64,000 bases of DNA. Source: an uncultured Cellulomonas sp. Lineage in GTDB: Bacteria; Actinomycetota; Actinomycetes; Actinomycetales; Cellulomonadaceae. The stretch covers positions 1 through 64,000 of the forward strand of contig NZ_CANLTL010000006.1 of the NCBI RefSeq assembly GCF_947494015.1, in the 5' to 3' direction. Position 1 is the first letter of the stretch; every line of letters begins with the position of its first letter. Shown here one piece after another: positions 1 through 8,394 of the stretch. The notes beneath the pieces were generated by a model. The model searched no databases. It was not told the origin of the DNA and worked only from the letters and a program-made list of their open reading frames with translations. Position numbers and translations under genes: made by a program.

Positions 1-140
1 TGGCGGGTCAGGCGAGCAGGTGGCGGGTCAGGCGAGCAGGTGGCGGGTCAGGCGAGCAGGTGGCGGGTCAGGCGAGCGGGTGGCGGGTCAGGCGAGCGGG
101 TGGCGGGTCAGGCGAGCGGGTGGCGGGTCAGGCGAGCGGA
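1..140. repeat. 20-bp tandem repeat array at the left window edge
   Basis: Seven head-to-tail copies of a 20-bp unit, TGGCGGGTCAGGCGAGCAGG. The first three end in CAGG, the next three in CGGG and the last in CGGA. The array continues past the left edge, so its true size is unknown. The purC stop codon lies inside the last copy, and the complement of the unit contains the final purC codons (CCG CTC GCC TGA), so the array seems to have grown from the end of purC. There are no spacers between units. The + strand ORFs that begin in it (20..1171 and 40..480) are repeat artefacts. Confidence 0.95.
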
Positions 141-1084
141 CGACCGGTCAGCCGCTCGTACGCCTCCAGGTAGCGGTCCGTCGTGCGGCGCACGACGTCG
201 TCGGGAAGCGGGGGCGGGGGCGTGTCGGACGTGCGGTCCCAGCCGGACTCCGCCGACGTCAGCCAGTCCCGCACGTACTGCTTGTCGAAGCTCGGCTGCG
301 CGCGCCCGGGCTGCCACCCGTCGGCGGGCCAGAACCGCGACGAGTCGGGGGTCAGCACCTCGTCACCCAGGACCAGCGCGTCGCTGCCGGGGAGCCGACC
401 GAACTCGAGCTTGGTGTCGGCGAGCACCACGCCGCGCTCACCGGCGATCGCCTCGGCGCGCGCGTAGATCGCGAGGGTGAGGTCCCGCAGCCGGTGCGCG
501 GTCGGGCCGCCGACCTGGGCGGCGACGACGTCGAGGGACACGTTCTCGTCATGCTCCCCGACGTCGGCCTTGGTGGCCGGCGTGAAGATGGGCGTGGGCA
601 GGCGCGAGCCGTCGACCAGCCCGGGACCGAGGCGGACGCCGCACACCTGACCGGAGGCCTGGTACTCCGCGAGGCCCGAGCCGGTGAGGTACCCGCGTGC
701 CACGCACTCCACCGGCACCATGTCCAGCCGCCGGCACACCATCGCGCGTCCGGCGACCTCGTCGGGGACGCCGTGCGGACCTGCCGACGCGGTGACGACG
801 TGATGCGGCACCAGGTCGGCGAGCTGCTCGAACCACCACAGGCTCAGCTGGGTGAGCACCACGCCCTTGCCGGGGACCGGCGTGGGGAGCACGTGGTCGT
901 ACGCGCTGACCCGGTCGCTGGCCACGACCAGGACGACGTCGCCGTCCGGGTGCGGACGCTCGGGCAGGTACAGGTCGCGGACCTTGCCCGCGTAGTGGTG
1001 CCGCCACCCGGCCAGCACGGGCGGGTCGCCGGGACGAGGGTCGGGCCGCGGGCTCGACTGCGGGTCGGGCTGCGTGGGGGTCAC
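128..1084 (-). CDS. purC: Phosphoribosylaminoimidazole-succinocarboxamide synthase (SAICAR synthetase)
   Basis: Cytosolic ligase of de novo purine synthesis that joins CAIR and aspartate using ATP. The 318-aa product has the family N-terminus (YAGKVRDLY, about residues 31-39), the internal PVECVARGYLTGSGL segment and the EFGRLPG / LGDEVLTPDSSRFWP block that binds nucleotide and substrate. Length is normal for the actinobacterial form. The GTG start overlaps the purD stop (GTGA), which indicates a purD-purC operon with translational coupling. The N-terminal 25 residues are Pro-rich and poorly conserved. The stop codon lies within the terminal copy of the 20-bp repeat array. Confidence 0.97.
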   Translation of the reverse strand: MTPTQPDPQSSPRPDPRPGDPPVLAGWRHHYAGKVRDLYLPERPHPDGDVVLVVASDRVSAYDHVLPTPVPGKGVVLTQLSLWWFEQLADLVPHHVVTASAGPHGVPDEVAGRAMVCRRLDMVPVECVARGYLTGSGLAEYQASGQVCGVRLGPGLVDGSRLPTPIFTPATKADVGEHDENVSLDVVAAQVGGPTAHRLRDLTLAIYARAEAIAGERGVVLADTKLEFGRLPGSDALVLGDEVLTPDSSRFWPADGWQPGRAQPSFDKQYVRDWLTSAESGWDRTSDTPPPPLPDDVVRRTTDRYLEAYERLTGRPLA

Positions 1085-2406
1085 GGTGCGACCTGCCCGG
1101 AGGCCGCGGCGAGCGCGATGTCGCGGCGGTGGTGGGAGCCCGGCAGGGTGACGGCGTCGACGCCCGCGTAGGCGGCGTCGCGGGCGGCGGCCAGGTCCGG
1201 GCCGGTGCCCACGACCGACAGCACCCGGCCCCCCGAGGCGACCAGCGCGCCGTCGTCGGACGTCCGGGTGCCGGCGTGCAGCACCTGGGCGCCGGTGGCC
1301 TGGGCGGCCTCGATCCCGCCGACCGGGTCACCGCTGCGGACGTCCCCGGGGTACCCGTGCGCGGCGACCACCACGGTGACGGCGGCCTCGTCCCGCCAGC
1401 GCAGCGGCGGCAGGTCGGCGAGCCGGCCCGTGGCGGCGGCGTGCAGCACCCCGGCCAGCGGGGTGGCCAGCCGTGCCAGCACGACCTGCGTCTCGGGGTC
1501 CCCGAACCGTGCGTTGAACTCGACCACCCGGGTCCCGCGAGACGTCAGGGCCAGCCCGACGTAGAGGACGCCCGCGAACGGGGTCCCGCGTCGCGCCATC
1601 TCGTCGACCGTCGGCTGCGCGATGCGGGTCACGACCTCCTCGACCAGGCCGGGCGGCGCCCACGGCAACGGGCTGTACGCGCCCATGCCCCCGGTGTTGG
1701 GCCCCTGGTCGCCGTCCAGGGCGCGCTTGGCGTCCTGCGCCGGAGCGAGCGGGACGACGGACGCACCGTCGGTCAGGCAGAACAGGGACACCTCCGGGCC
1801 GTCGAGGTACTCCTCGACGACCACGGTCGGCTCCGGCCCGCCGCCATCGGGGCGCCCGGCGTCGCCGACGGACCCGGCGTCGCTGCGGGACCGCAGGCAC
1901 GCGAGCGCGTGGGCGAGCGCCTCGTCCCGGTCGGACGTGACCACCACGCCCTTGCCCGCGGCCAGGCCGTCGTCCTTGACCACGTGCGGGGCGCCGAACG
2001 CGTCGAGCGCTGCCTCGACCTCCTGCGCCGTCGTGCACACGTGCGCCATCGCGGTCGGCACCCCCGCGGCGGCCATGACCTCCTTGGCGAAGGCCTTGGA
2101 CCCCTCGAGCGCCGCGGCCTCGGCGCCCGGGCCGAAGCACGCGATGCCGGCGTCCCGGACGGCGTCGGCGACGCCGGCGACCAATGGCGCCTCGGGGCCG
2201 ACGACGACGAGGTCCGCGCCGAGCTCGGTCGCCAGGGCCGCGACGGCGGCGCCGTCGGTCGCCGTGACCGGGTGCAGGGTCGCGTGGGCGGCGATGCCGG
2301 GGTTGCCGGGCGCCGCGTGCAGCTCGTGCGGGCCGTCGGACCCGGTGGCCAGCGCGCGGACGAGGGCGTGCTCACGGGCGCCGGTTCCGATGACGAGGAT
2401 CCTCAC
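1081..2406 (-). CDS. purD: Phosphoribosylamine--glycine ligase (GAR synthetase)
   Basis: Second step of de novo purine synthesis: ligates glycine to phosphoribosylamine with ATP. The 441-aa protein opens with MRILVIGTGAREHALVRAL, the family's Rossmann-like N-domain, followed by an ATP-grasp core (VVKDDGLAAGKGVVV near residue 140; VVEEYLDGPEVSLF near 195; VEFNARFGDPETQ near 290). GTG start at 2406. Upstream of purC with a 4-bp overlap, so the two are probably co-transcribed leftward. Length and motifs are typical and nothing is missing. Confidence 0.97.
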   Translation of the reverse strand: MRILVIGTGAREHALVRALATGSDGPHELHAAPGNPGIAAHATLHPVTATDGAAVAALATELGADLVVVGPEAPLVAGVADAVRDAGIACFGPGAEAAALEGSKAFAKEVMAAAGVPTAMAHVCTTAQEVEAALDAFGAPHVVKDDGLAAGKGVVVTSDRDEALAHALACLRSRSDAGSVGDAGRPDGGGPEPTVVVEEYLDGPEVSLFCLTDGASVVPLAPAQDAKRALDGDQGPNTGGMGAYSPLPWAPPGLVEEVVTRIAQPTVDEMARRGTPFAGVLYVGLALTSRGTRVVEFNARFGDPETQVVLARLATPLAGVLHAAATGRLADLPPLRWRDEAAVTVVVAAHGYPGDVRSGDPVGGIEAAQATGAQVLHAGTRTSDDGALVASGGRVLSVVGTGPDLAAARDAAYAGVDAVTLPGSHHRRDIALAAASGQVAP

Positions 2407-2495
2407 GGCTCGTCAGCGTAGTGCGCGCCGGCTCCGGCGACCGGGGCGTCCACGGGGACGCCGCAGCGACCGGCCGGCTCGGGGATACTGGCCGC

Positions 2496-2714
2496 GTGGA
2501 GCTGCCCCTCGCCTGGTCCCTGGTCCTCGTCCTCACCGCCGGGTGGAACCTGCTGATCTGGCCACGGTTCTGGCAGCGGATCGCGCGTGACCCGCGTTCG
2601 CGGGACGCGGCCGGTCGGGCGACCACGTTCCGCACGGTGCACGCGGTGCTGATCGCCGTCTCGCTGGCGCTGGCGCTCGCCGTCGGCGTGCTCGGGGTGC
2701 TCACCCTGGTCTGA
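2496..2714 (+). CDS. Small two-helix membrane protein (SCO4848-like family)
   Basis: A 72-aa protein starting at the GTG that reads V-E-L-P-L-A-W. The ORF-track start at 2421 adds 25 low-complexity residues and is unlikely. Two hydrophobic helices (about residues 5-22 and 47-70) flank a basic loop with IWPRFWQRIARD. This layout, with the WNLLIWPRF motif and a TVHAVLI start to helix 2, resembles the small actinobacterial membrane proteins typified by S. coelicolor SCO4848 (from memory). Function is unknown. Divergent from purD, with about 90 bp between starts. Confidence 0.7.
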   Translation: MELPLAWSLVLVLTAGWNLLIWPRFWQRIARDPRSRDAAGRATTFRTVHAVLIAVSLALALAVGVLGVLTLV

Positions 2715-2735
2715 GCCGGCCGCACCCGGCCGAGC

Positions 2736-2780
2736 CGGGCGATCCGGGCGATCCCGGCGATCCCGGCGATCCCGGCGAGC
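2736..2780. repeat. 9-bp tandem repeat, five units
   Basis: Five consecutive 9-bp units of the form C(G/C)GGCGATC lie between the small membrane protein and the convergent acetyltransferase. The last unit ends AGC instead of ATC. The repeat is intergenic and has no clear role. The ORF that reads through it (2372..2884) shows a Gly-Ile-Ala repeat that is an artefact. Confidence 0.85.
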
Positions 2781-2832
2781 GGGCTGCGGACAGGGTGCCG
2801 GTGGTGCGCGGCCGCCCGGCAGCGGCCGGCCG

Positions 2833-3420
2833 TCAGCGTCCGGTGCGCAGCCGCTCCTCGAGGCCCGCACGCACCGCGGGCCACTCGTCGACGAGGATCG
2901 AGAACACGACCGTGTCCCGCCAGCTGCCGTCCGCACGCGGCTGGTGCCCGCGCAGCACGCCCTCACGGGTCGCGCCCAGCCGCGCGATCGCGGCCTGGGA
3001 CCGCTCGTTGCGGACATCGGTCTGGATCTTGACCCGGTGGAAGCCGCAGTCGTCGAACGCGTGCCCGAGCAGCGCGAGCTTGGCGGCCGGGTTGACGCGC
3101 GTGCCCCAGACCGCAGGCGAGTACGCCGTCCAGCCCAGGTACACCCGGCCCTCGGCCGGGCGCGCGTCCCCGAGGCTGCTGGTGCCGACCAGCCACGCCT
3201 CGGCCGGGTCGCCGTCGGGCAGCACCTCGACCGCGAACGCGGCGTGGTCCGGCCGGGTGAGCAGCCGGTCGACGAACCCGGTCATGTCCCCGGCGGTCAG
3301 CGGGCGGCGTCCCCCGGCGTAGCCCGCCGCCCACACGCGCGGCTCGTCGAGCGCGGCGAACAGGGCCGGGGCGTCGTCGGCGACCAGCGGGCGCAGCCGG
3401 ACGTCGCCGACGGTGAGCAC
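2833..3420 (-). CDS. GNAT family N-acetyltransferase (RimJ/RimL-like)
   Basis: A 195-aa protein of the ribosomal-protein-type GNAT fold: RLRPLVADDAPALFAAL at the N-terminus, YLGWTAYSPAVWGTRVNPAAK as the acetyl-CoA-binding region, and VRNERSQAAIARLGATREGVLR, the classical RimJ/RimL helix-strand signature. The acceptor substrate cannot be told from sequence. The start is uncertain. GTG at 3420 gives a compact protein, but in-frame GTGs at 3540 and 3564 would add a residue stretch (WRPARLPGGR) that looks partly family-like. None has a convincing ribosome binding site. Located 188 bp downstream of purA on the same strand. Confidence 0.85.
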   Translation of the reverse strand: MLTVGDVRLRPLVADDAPALFAALDEPRVWAAGYAGGRRPLTAGDMTGFVDRLLTRPDHAAFAVEVLPDGDPAEAWLVGTSSLGDARPAEGRVYLGWTAYSPAVWGTRVNPAAKLALLGHAFDDCGFHRVKIQTDVRNERSQAAIARLGATREGVLRGHQPRADGSWRDTVVFSILVDEWPAVRAGLEERLRTGR

Positions 3421-3608
3421 CCGGCCGCCCGGCAGCCGCGCGGGCCGCCACTGCGCAGCCGGCCCGCCGGCGACCGGGGCACCGGCGTCGCAGGACGGCC
3501 CGCCGCCGGGCCGACCAGCCCGGCCCTGCGGACCCGGCACCCCGTCCAGCGGCCGGTCCGGCACCCCGTCGGGCGGCTCGGACCGGTCCGGAGCGGCGTG
3601 CCGACCGC

Positions 3609-4895
3609 TCACGCCAGCAGGTCGTGCCGCGCGATCGTCGCCTCGCGGTCCGGTCCGACGCCGACCGCGGAGATCCGCGTGCCGGACATCTCCTCCAGCG
3701 CGAGCACGTACCGCTGGGCGTTCTTGGGCAGGTCCTCGAAGGTGCGGCAGCCCGAGATGTCCTCGCTCCAGCCGTCGAGCTCCTCGAGCACCGGCGTGGC
3801 GTGGTGGAAGTCGCTCTGGTCCTGCGGCATCTCGTCGTGCCGGACGCCGCCGACGTCGTAGGCGACGCAGACCGGCACCTTCTCCAGGCCGGTCAGCACG
3901 TCCAGCTTGGTGAGCACGAGGTCGGTCAGCCCGTTGACGCGGCCGGAGTACCGCGCGATGACGGCGTCGTACCAACCGCACCGACGCGGCCGACCGGTGG
4001 TCACGCCGTACTCCCCGCCGGTGGCACGCAGGTGCTCGCCCATGTCGTCGAGCAGCTCGGTCGGGAACGGGCCCTCGCCCACCCGCGTCGTGTACGCCTT
4101 GATGACGCCCACCACCCGGTCGATCCGGGTCGGCCCGATCCCCGAGCCCGTGCACACCCCGCCGGCGGTCGCGTTCGACGACGTGACGAACGGGTAGGTG
4201 CCGTGGTCGACGTCGAGCATGGTCGCCTGGCCGCCCTCGAACAGGACGGTGCGGCCGGCGTCGAGCGCCCGGTTCAGCTCGAGCGAGGTGTCGGCGACCA
4301 TCGGCCGCAGGCGCTCGGCGAACTCCAGCAGCTCGTCGACGGTCTCGTCGACGGTGATGGCGCGACGGTTGTACACCTTGACCAGCAGGTGGTTCTTCTG
4401 GTCGAGGGCGCCCTCGACCTTCTGGCGCAGGATGTTCTCGTCGAACAGGTCCTGCACGCGCACGCCGACGCGGTTGATCTTGTCCGCGTACGTCGGGCCG
4501 ATGCCGCGGCCGGTGGTGCCGATCCGGCGCTTGCCGAGGAACCGCTCGGTGACCTTGTCCAGCGTCCGGTTGTACGGCGCGATGAGGTGCGCGTTGCCGG
4601 AGACCATCAGCCGGCCGACGTCCACGCCGCGCGCGATGAGCGCGTCGAGCTCGGAGAACAGCACCGCGAGGTCGACCACGACGCCGTTGCCGATCACCGG
4701 CACGACCCCCGGGGACAGGATCCCGGACGGCAGCAGGTGCAGGGCGTACTTCTCCCCGCCCACGACCACCGTGTGCCCGGCGTTGTTGCCGCCGTTGTAC
4801 TTCACGACGTAGTCGACGCGTGACCCGAGCTGGTCGGTCGCCTTGCCCTTGCCCTCGTCGCCCCACTGGGCCCCGACGACCACGACGGCTGGCAT
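3609..4895 (-). CDS. purA: Adenylosuccinate synthetase
   Basis: GTP-dependent ligase that converts IMP and aspartate to adenylosuccinate, the first AMP-specific step. The 428-aa protein matches the family length and shows the start [13 protein letters not shown] (P-loop and catalytic Asp), the catalytic His in [25 protein letters not shown], and [26 protein letters not shown] at 4895 is preceded by GAGAGTGGTGATGAG. The ORF track extends this frame to 5558, but that part covers the upstream non-coding gap and DUF3151 in another frame. DUF3151 lies immediately upstream on the same strand. Confidence 0.98.
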   Translation of the reverse strand: MPAVVVVGAQWGDEGKGKATDQLGSRVDYVVKYNGGNNAGHTVVVGGEKYALHLLPSGILSPGVVPVIGNGVVVDLAVLFSELDALIARGVDVGRLMVSGNAHLIAPYNRTLDKVTERFLGKRRIGTTGRGIGPTYADKINRVGVRVQDLFDENILRQKVEGALDQKNHLLVKVYNRRAITVDETVDELLEFAERLRPMVADTSLELNRALDAGRTVLFEGGQATMLDVDHGTYPFVTSSNATAGGVCTGSGIGPTRIDRVVGVIKAYTTRVGEGPFPTELLDDMGEHLRATGGEYGVTTGRPRRCGWYDAVIARYSGRVNGLTDLVLTKLDVLTGLEKVPVCVAYDVGGVRHDEMPQDQSDFHHATPVLEELDGWSEDISGCRTFEDLPKNAQRYVLALEEMSGTRISAVGVGPDREATIARHDLLA

Positions 4896-5077
4896 CTCAT
4901 CACCACTCTCACGGCTGCCCGACGGCGGAGGTGGGCGCCCGGCCCGATCGCCGACGGCGCACCCGCGGCCCCGGGCGGCAGCGACCCGGTACCGCCGAAA
5001 GGCTACCCGAGGCCCGCCGGTGGCACGCCCATGGGGGTGCCATGGATCGGGCTTGACCGGCGGTCGAGCCGCCCGGC

Positions 5078-5521
5078 TCAGCGCAGGGCGCGGACCTCGT
5101 CGGCGCTGGTCCCGGAGTCGGTGAGGAACGTCCGGCACCGCTCGGCCTCGTCCCCCTCGCCGATGGCGTCGGCGGCGTCGGCGAGCGCGAGCAGAGCCCG
5201 CAGGAAGCCCTGGTTGGGCTCGTGGGACGCCGGGACGGGCCCCTGCCCCCGCCACCCGGCACGCCGCAGCGCGTCCAGGCCGCGGTGGTAGCCGGTGCGC
5301 GCGAAGGCGTACGCCGCGACGGGGTCGGCCGGGTGCGCGTCGTGCCCGGCGAGCGCGCGCTCGGCCAGCAGCGCCCACACGTACGACGACGCGGGGGCGG
5401 CGCGGACCGCGTCGCGGACGTCGGCGCCGTCGGCCAGCACCGCGCGGGCCTGCGCGTCGGCACCGTCGGCCGGGAGCAGGGTCGCGGGCGTGCCCAGGAG
5501 GTTGGGGTGGTCGTGGCTCAT
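5078..5521 (-). CDS. DUF3151 family protein
   Basis: A 147-aa conserved actinobacterial protein of unknown function, recognised by PNLLG near the start, [21 protein letters not shown] in the middle and [17 protein letters not shown], ending with a helical [10 protein letters not shown] segment. The repeated helix pairs look TPR-like, which is my inference. ATG at 5521. It is found next to purA and near fba in many actinobacteria, including the M. tuberculosis Rv0357c-Rv0364 region from memory. Here the neighbourhood is split by the partner-switching genes that follow. Confidence 0.88.
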   Translation of the reverse strand: MSHDHPNLLGTPATLLPADGADAQARAVLADGADVRDAVRAAPASSYVWALLAERALAGHDAHPADPVAAYAFARTGYHRGLDALRRAGWRGQGPVPASHEPNQGFLRALLALADAADAIGEGDEAERCRTFLTDSGTSADEVRALR

Positions 5522-5711
5522 GCGGCCATTGTGGGGCCGGGGCGCATGCGGTGCGCACGCCGTCACCCGCGCACCGCCCGTCCGGACCTCACCGAGCGGT
5601 CCCCGCGGCCCCGTGGTTACAGTCGACCCGCTCCGCCGGCTGCGCCCCTCGCCCCGGCCGGGGCGCGCGCGGCGCGCACGGGTGCGCCGCCTGGATGCTC
5701 GGAGCCTTGCC

Positions 5712-6083
5712 GTGATCGAGATCGCCACGTCCCCGTCGACCACGACACTGGTCATCGCCGGCGACCTCGACCTCGTCGAGCGGGACCAGTTCCCCGAGAT
5801 CGCCGCCCGCGTGACGGGCCTGCGGCGCCAGCTGCTGGTGATCGACATGTGCCGGGTGACCTTCATGGACTCCACCGGCGCGGCGTTCCTCATCTCCCTG
5901 GCCGACTCCTCGCGGCGCCGGGGCGGCGCGACGGTGCTGCGCAACCCGGACCCGCGGGACCTCTTCGTGCTCGAGGTGTGCGGGGCGCTGAGCCTGTTCC
6001 GGATCGACGAGACCCACCGGTGCGAGCCGGCCACGCCCGTCGACGGCGTGCAGCCCGTCGCCACGGACCGCGGCGAGGGGTAG
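5712..6083 (+). CDS. STAS-domain anti-sigma factor antagonist
   Basis: A single STAS domain (123 aa) of the SpoIIAA/RsbV class. The region ending DMCRVTFMDSTGAAFLISL (about residues 45-63) holds the Asp-Ser-Thr-Gly loop whose Ser is phosphorylated by the cognate kinase in this family. GTG start at 5712 has GGAG seven bases upstream; the long upstream ORF extension is not coding. It ends 12 bp before the convergent stop of the phosphatase-kinase gene, so both likely belong to one signalling unit. In the known mechanism the unphosphorylated antagonist binds the HATPase anti-sigma factor and frees sigma. Confidence 0.88.
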   Translation: MIEIATSPSTTTLVIAGDLDLVERDQFPEIAARVTGLRRQLLVIDMCRVTFMDSTGAAFLISLADSSRRRGGATVLRNPDPRDLFVLEVCGALSLFRIDETHRCEPATPVDGVQPVATDRGEG

Positions 6084-6095
6084 AGCACGTCCCGG

Positions 6096-8297
6096 TCAGG
6101 TCGGGGGACGTGACGGCGCCGGCAGTGCCGACGGCCGGACCCGCGCCCACACGAGCTTGCCGCTGCCGCTGGGCCGCCAGCCCCACTCCGCGAGCCGCTC
6201 GACGATCTGCATGCCGAACCCACCGATCTTGCCCGAGTGACCGTCGGTGGCGACCGGCGGCGCCGGGTTGGCGTCCTCCACCTCGATCCGCAGTCCCTCC
6301 CCGGTGTCGTACAGCCGTAGCGCGACGTGCCCCCAGCCGTGCAGGACGGCGTTGGCCATGAGCTCGGAGACCACGAGCTCCGCGCTGGCCGCGCCGTCGA
6401 TCTGCCAGGTGTGGCACGTGCGCAGCACGGCGTGCCGGGCCTGCGCGATGGAGCCGGGCTCGCTGGGCAGCAGCCAGCGACGCTGGCGAGGGTCCCCGGC
6501 CCCCGCAGAGCCGTGGGCCTCCCGGTCCACCGGCACGCGGACGACGACGACGGCGACGTCGTCCTCGGGTGCGTCGGCGAGGGCCGCGAGCAGCTGCTCG
6601 CCGACCCCGGCCGCGTCGTGGGCCGTCAGGCGCAGGCAGGCGTCGGCCAGTGCGCCGACCCCGTCGCGCAGCGAGCGGTCCCGGCGCTCGATGAGACCGC
6701 CCGTGTAGAGCACGAGCAGGTCACCGGCCCGCAGCTCCTCGGTGGCCGCCGTGCGCGCGCCCTCGCCGAAACCGATCAGCGGACCGGACGCCGCCGCGAG
6801 CTGGCGCACCTGCCCGTCCCGGACCAGCACCGGCGGCAGGTGCCCGGCACGGGCGTACTCCAGCGTCCAGGCGCCGTCGGACGCGTGCCGCAGCGTGGTC
6901 AGCACGAGGCTCGCCGAGCGCGGGATGCGCAGGCCCGCCACCAGGTGGTCCACCCGGGTCAGGACGTCACCCGGGGACGGGTGCTCGTAGGCGTACGCGC
7001 GGACGACCGAGCGCAGCTGCCCCATCGCCGCCGCCGCCTCGATGTCGTGCCCGGCGACGTCGCCCACCGCGATCCCGACCACGCCCGGACCCACCGGCAG
7101 GATGTCGTACCAGTCGCCGCCGACCTGCGCGTGGGTCGAGCTGGGGGCGTAGTGGCTCCACACGTCCAGGCCGGGGACGTCGACGTGCTCGGGCAGCATC
7201 GCCCGCTGGAGGGCCTCGGCGAGCCGGTGCTCGCGGGCGTACAGCCGGGCGTTCTCGACCGCCATGCCCACCCGGCGGGCGGTCAGCAGGAGCACCGTCG
7301 CGGCGCCGTCCTCGACGCCGCGCCGTCGCTCCGGCCCGTCCGGTCGGTCGCCGGCCCGGGCCGGGACGGCGACCAGCACGCCCAGCACACGCGAGCGCCC
7401 CTGCACCGGCAGCACCGTGACCGTCCCCGGGGGGTGCGGGAGGGTGGCCAGCTCGCGTCGCAGGTACCCGACCAGCCACCCTCCGGCCGTGCGCGGGCCG
7501 CCCTCGTCCGCGGCCAGGTCCAGCTCCACCGGCCCGTCGACCGTCCCGTCCAGCAGCCGCTGGACCGGGTCGGGCGGGGCCTCGACCGCGGCGCCGGCGT
7601 CGGCGAGCTCGAGCGCCTGCTGGTGCACGGTCATCTGCGGCGGCGGCCCGTGCCGGTGCCGGCGGCCGGTGTGCGTGGTCGACAGGTCGATCCCGTCGAC
7701 GGGCCGCAGCCCGTTGTCGTCCAGGAAGAACCCGGCCCACGCCACCACGTCGCGCATGAGCAGGTCGGCGATGTGCCGCAGGGCGTGCGGCTCGTCGAGG
7801 TCGGCGAGCAGGTCCGAGACCCGGGCGACCACCCCCAGGCCGGCGCCGCGGCGACGCTCGGCCAGCACGGCGCGGGTGCCCTCCTCGCGCCGCGCGACGG
7901 TCTCGCTGACGTCCTGCTGGACGCCGACCCAGTGGGTGAGCCGGCCGGCGTCGTCCCGCACGGGCGAGATCGAGACCTGACTCCAGAAGGCGCCGCCGTC
8001 GCGCCGGTAGTTGACCAGGGTGACCCGCGCGGCGCGCTCCTCGGCGACGGCCTGCGCGAGCCGGCGCGCGTGCGCGACGTCCGTGGCGGGCCCCTGCAGG
8101 ATCCGCGGGTTGCGGCCGAGCACCTCGGCCCGGGTGTACCCGGTCGCGGCGATGAAGGCGTCGTTGACCCACACGATCGGCTGACCGGGGGCGCGGGCGT
8201 CGGTGATGACGACGGCCAGGTCGGTGGCCTGCAGCGCCCGGTCCAGGAGCTGCGCCATGGACGTCGGCGGCAGGTCGGGGGTCAGAGAATTGACCAC
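6096..8297 (-). CDS. LOV-like PAS-GAF-SpoIIE phosphatase-HATPase fusion (RsbU/RsbW-type regulator)
   Basis: A 733-aa multidomain regulator. Residues about 15-125 form a PAS domain with strong LOV resemblance (IVWVNDAFIAATGY, LQGPATD, NYRRDGGAFW, GVQQDVSE), but the photoactive Cys position reads GRNPRILQ. Next come a GAF-like region (about 150-340) and a SpoIIE/PP2C phosphatase (YAPSSTHAQVGGDWYDILP near 385, AVGDVAGHDIEAA near 415). A C-terminal HATPase (ELVVSELMANAVLHGWG, EVEDANPAPP, GGFGMQIVERLAEWGW) completes it. So it can probably dephosphorylate an antagonist and also act as an RsbW-like kinase. GTG start with GGAGG upstream. Flanked by two STAS genes. Confidence 0.93.
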   Translation of the reverse strand: MVNSLTPDLPPTSMAQLLDRALQATDLAVVITDARAPGQPIVWVNDAFIAATGYTRAEVLGRNPRILQGPATDVAHARRLAQAVAEERAARVTLVNYRRDGGAFWSQVSISPVRDDAGRLTHWVGVQQDVSETVARREEGTRAVLAERRRGAGLGVVARVSDLLADLDEPHALRHIADLLMRDVVAWAGFFLDDNGLRPVDGIDLSTTHTGRRHRHGPPPQMTVHQQALELADAGAAVEAPPDPVQRLLDGTVDGPVELDLAADEGGPRTAGGWLVGYLRRELATLPHPPGTVTVLPVQGRSRVLGVLVAVPARAGDRPDGPERRRGVEDGAATVLLLTARRVGMAVENARLYAREHRLAEALQRAMLPEHVDVPGLDVWSHYAPSSTHAQVGGDWYDILPVGPGVVGIAVGDVAGHDIEAAAAMGQLRSVVRAYAYEHPSPGDVLTRVDHLVAGLRIPRSASLVLTTLRHASDGAWTLEYARAGHLPPVLVRDGQVRQLAAASGPLIGFGEGARTAATEELRAGDLLVLYTGGLIERRDRSLRDGVGALADACLRLTAHDAAGVGEQLLAALADAPEDDVAVVVVRVPVDREAHGSAGAGDPRQRRWLLPSEPGSIAQARHAVLRTCHTWQIDGAASAELVVSELMANAVLHGWGHVALRLYDTGEGLRIEVEDANPAPPVATDGHSGKIGGFGMQIVERLAEWGWRPSGSGKLVWARVRPSALPAPSRPPT

Positions 8298-8394
8298 GAT
8301 CGCCTCCGATCGTCTAGCGTTCCAGAAGGAGCCCCCAGCGCGCCGCCTTCACGCGCTGCCGAGGCACACGTGGTGGCCTGCGAAGAGGAGCATT

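Noticed and set aside
1-140. CRISPR-like array at the left edge
   Set aside because: The 20-bp units are directly adjacent with no spacers, and the sequence derives from the end of purC. No cas genes are nearby.
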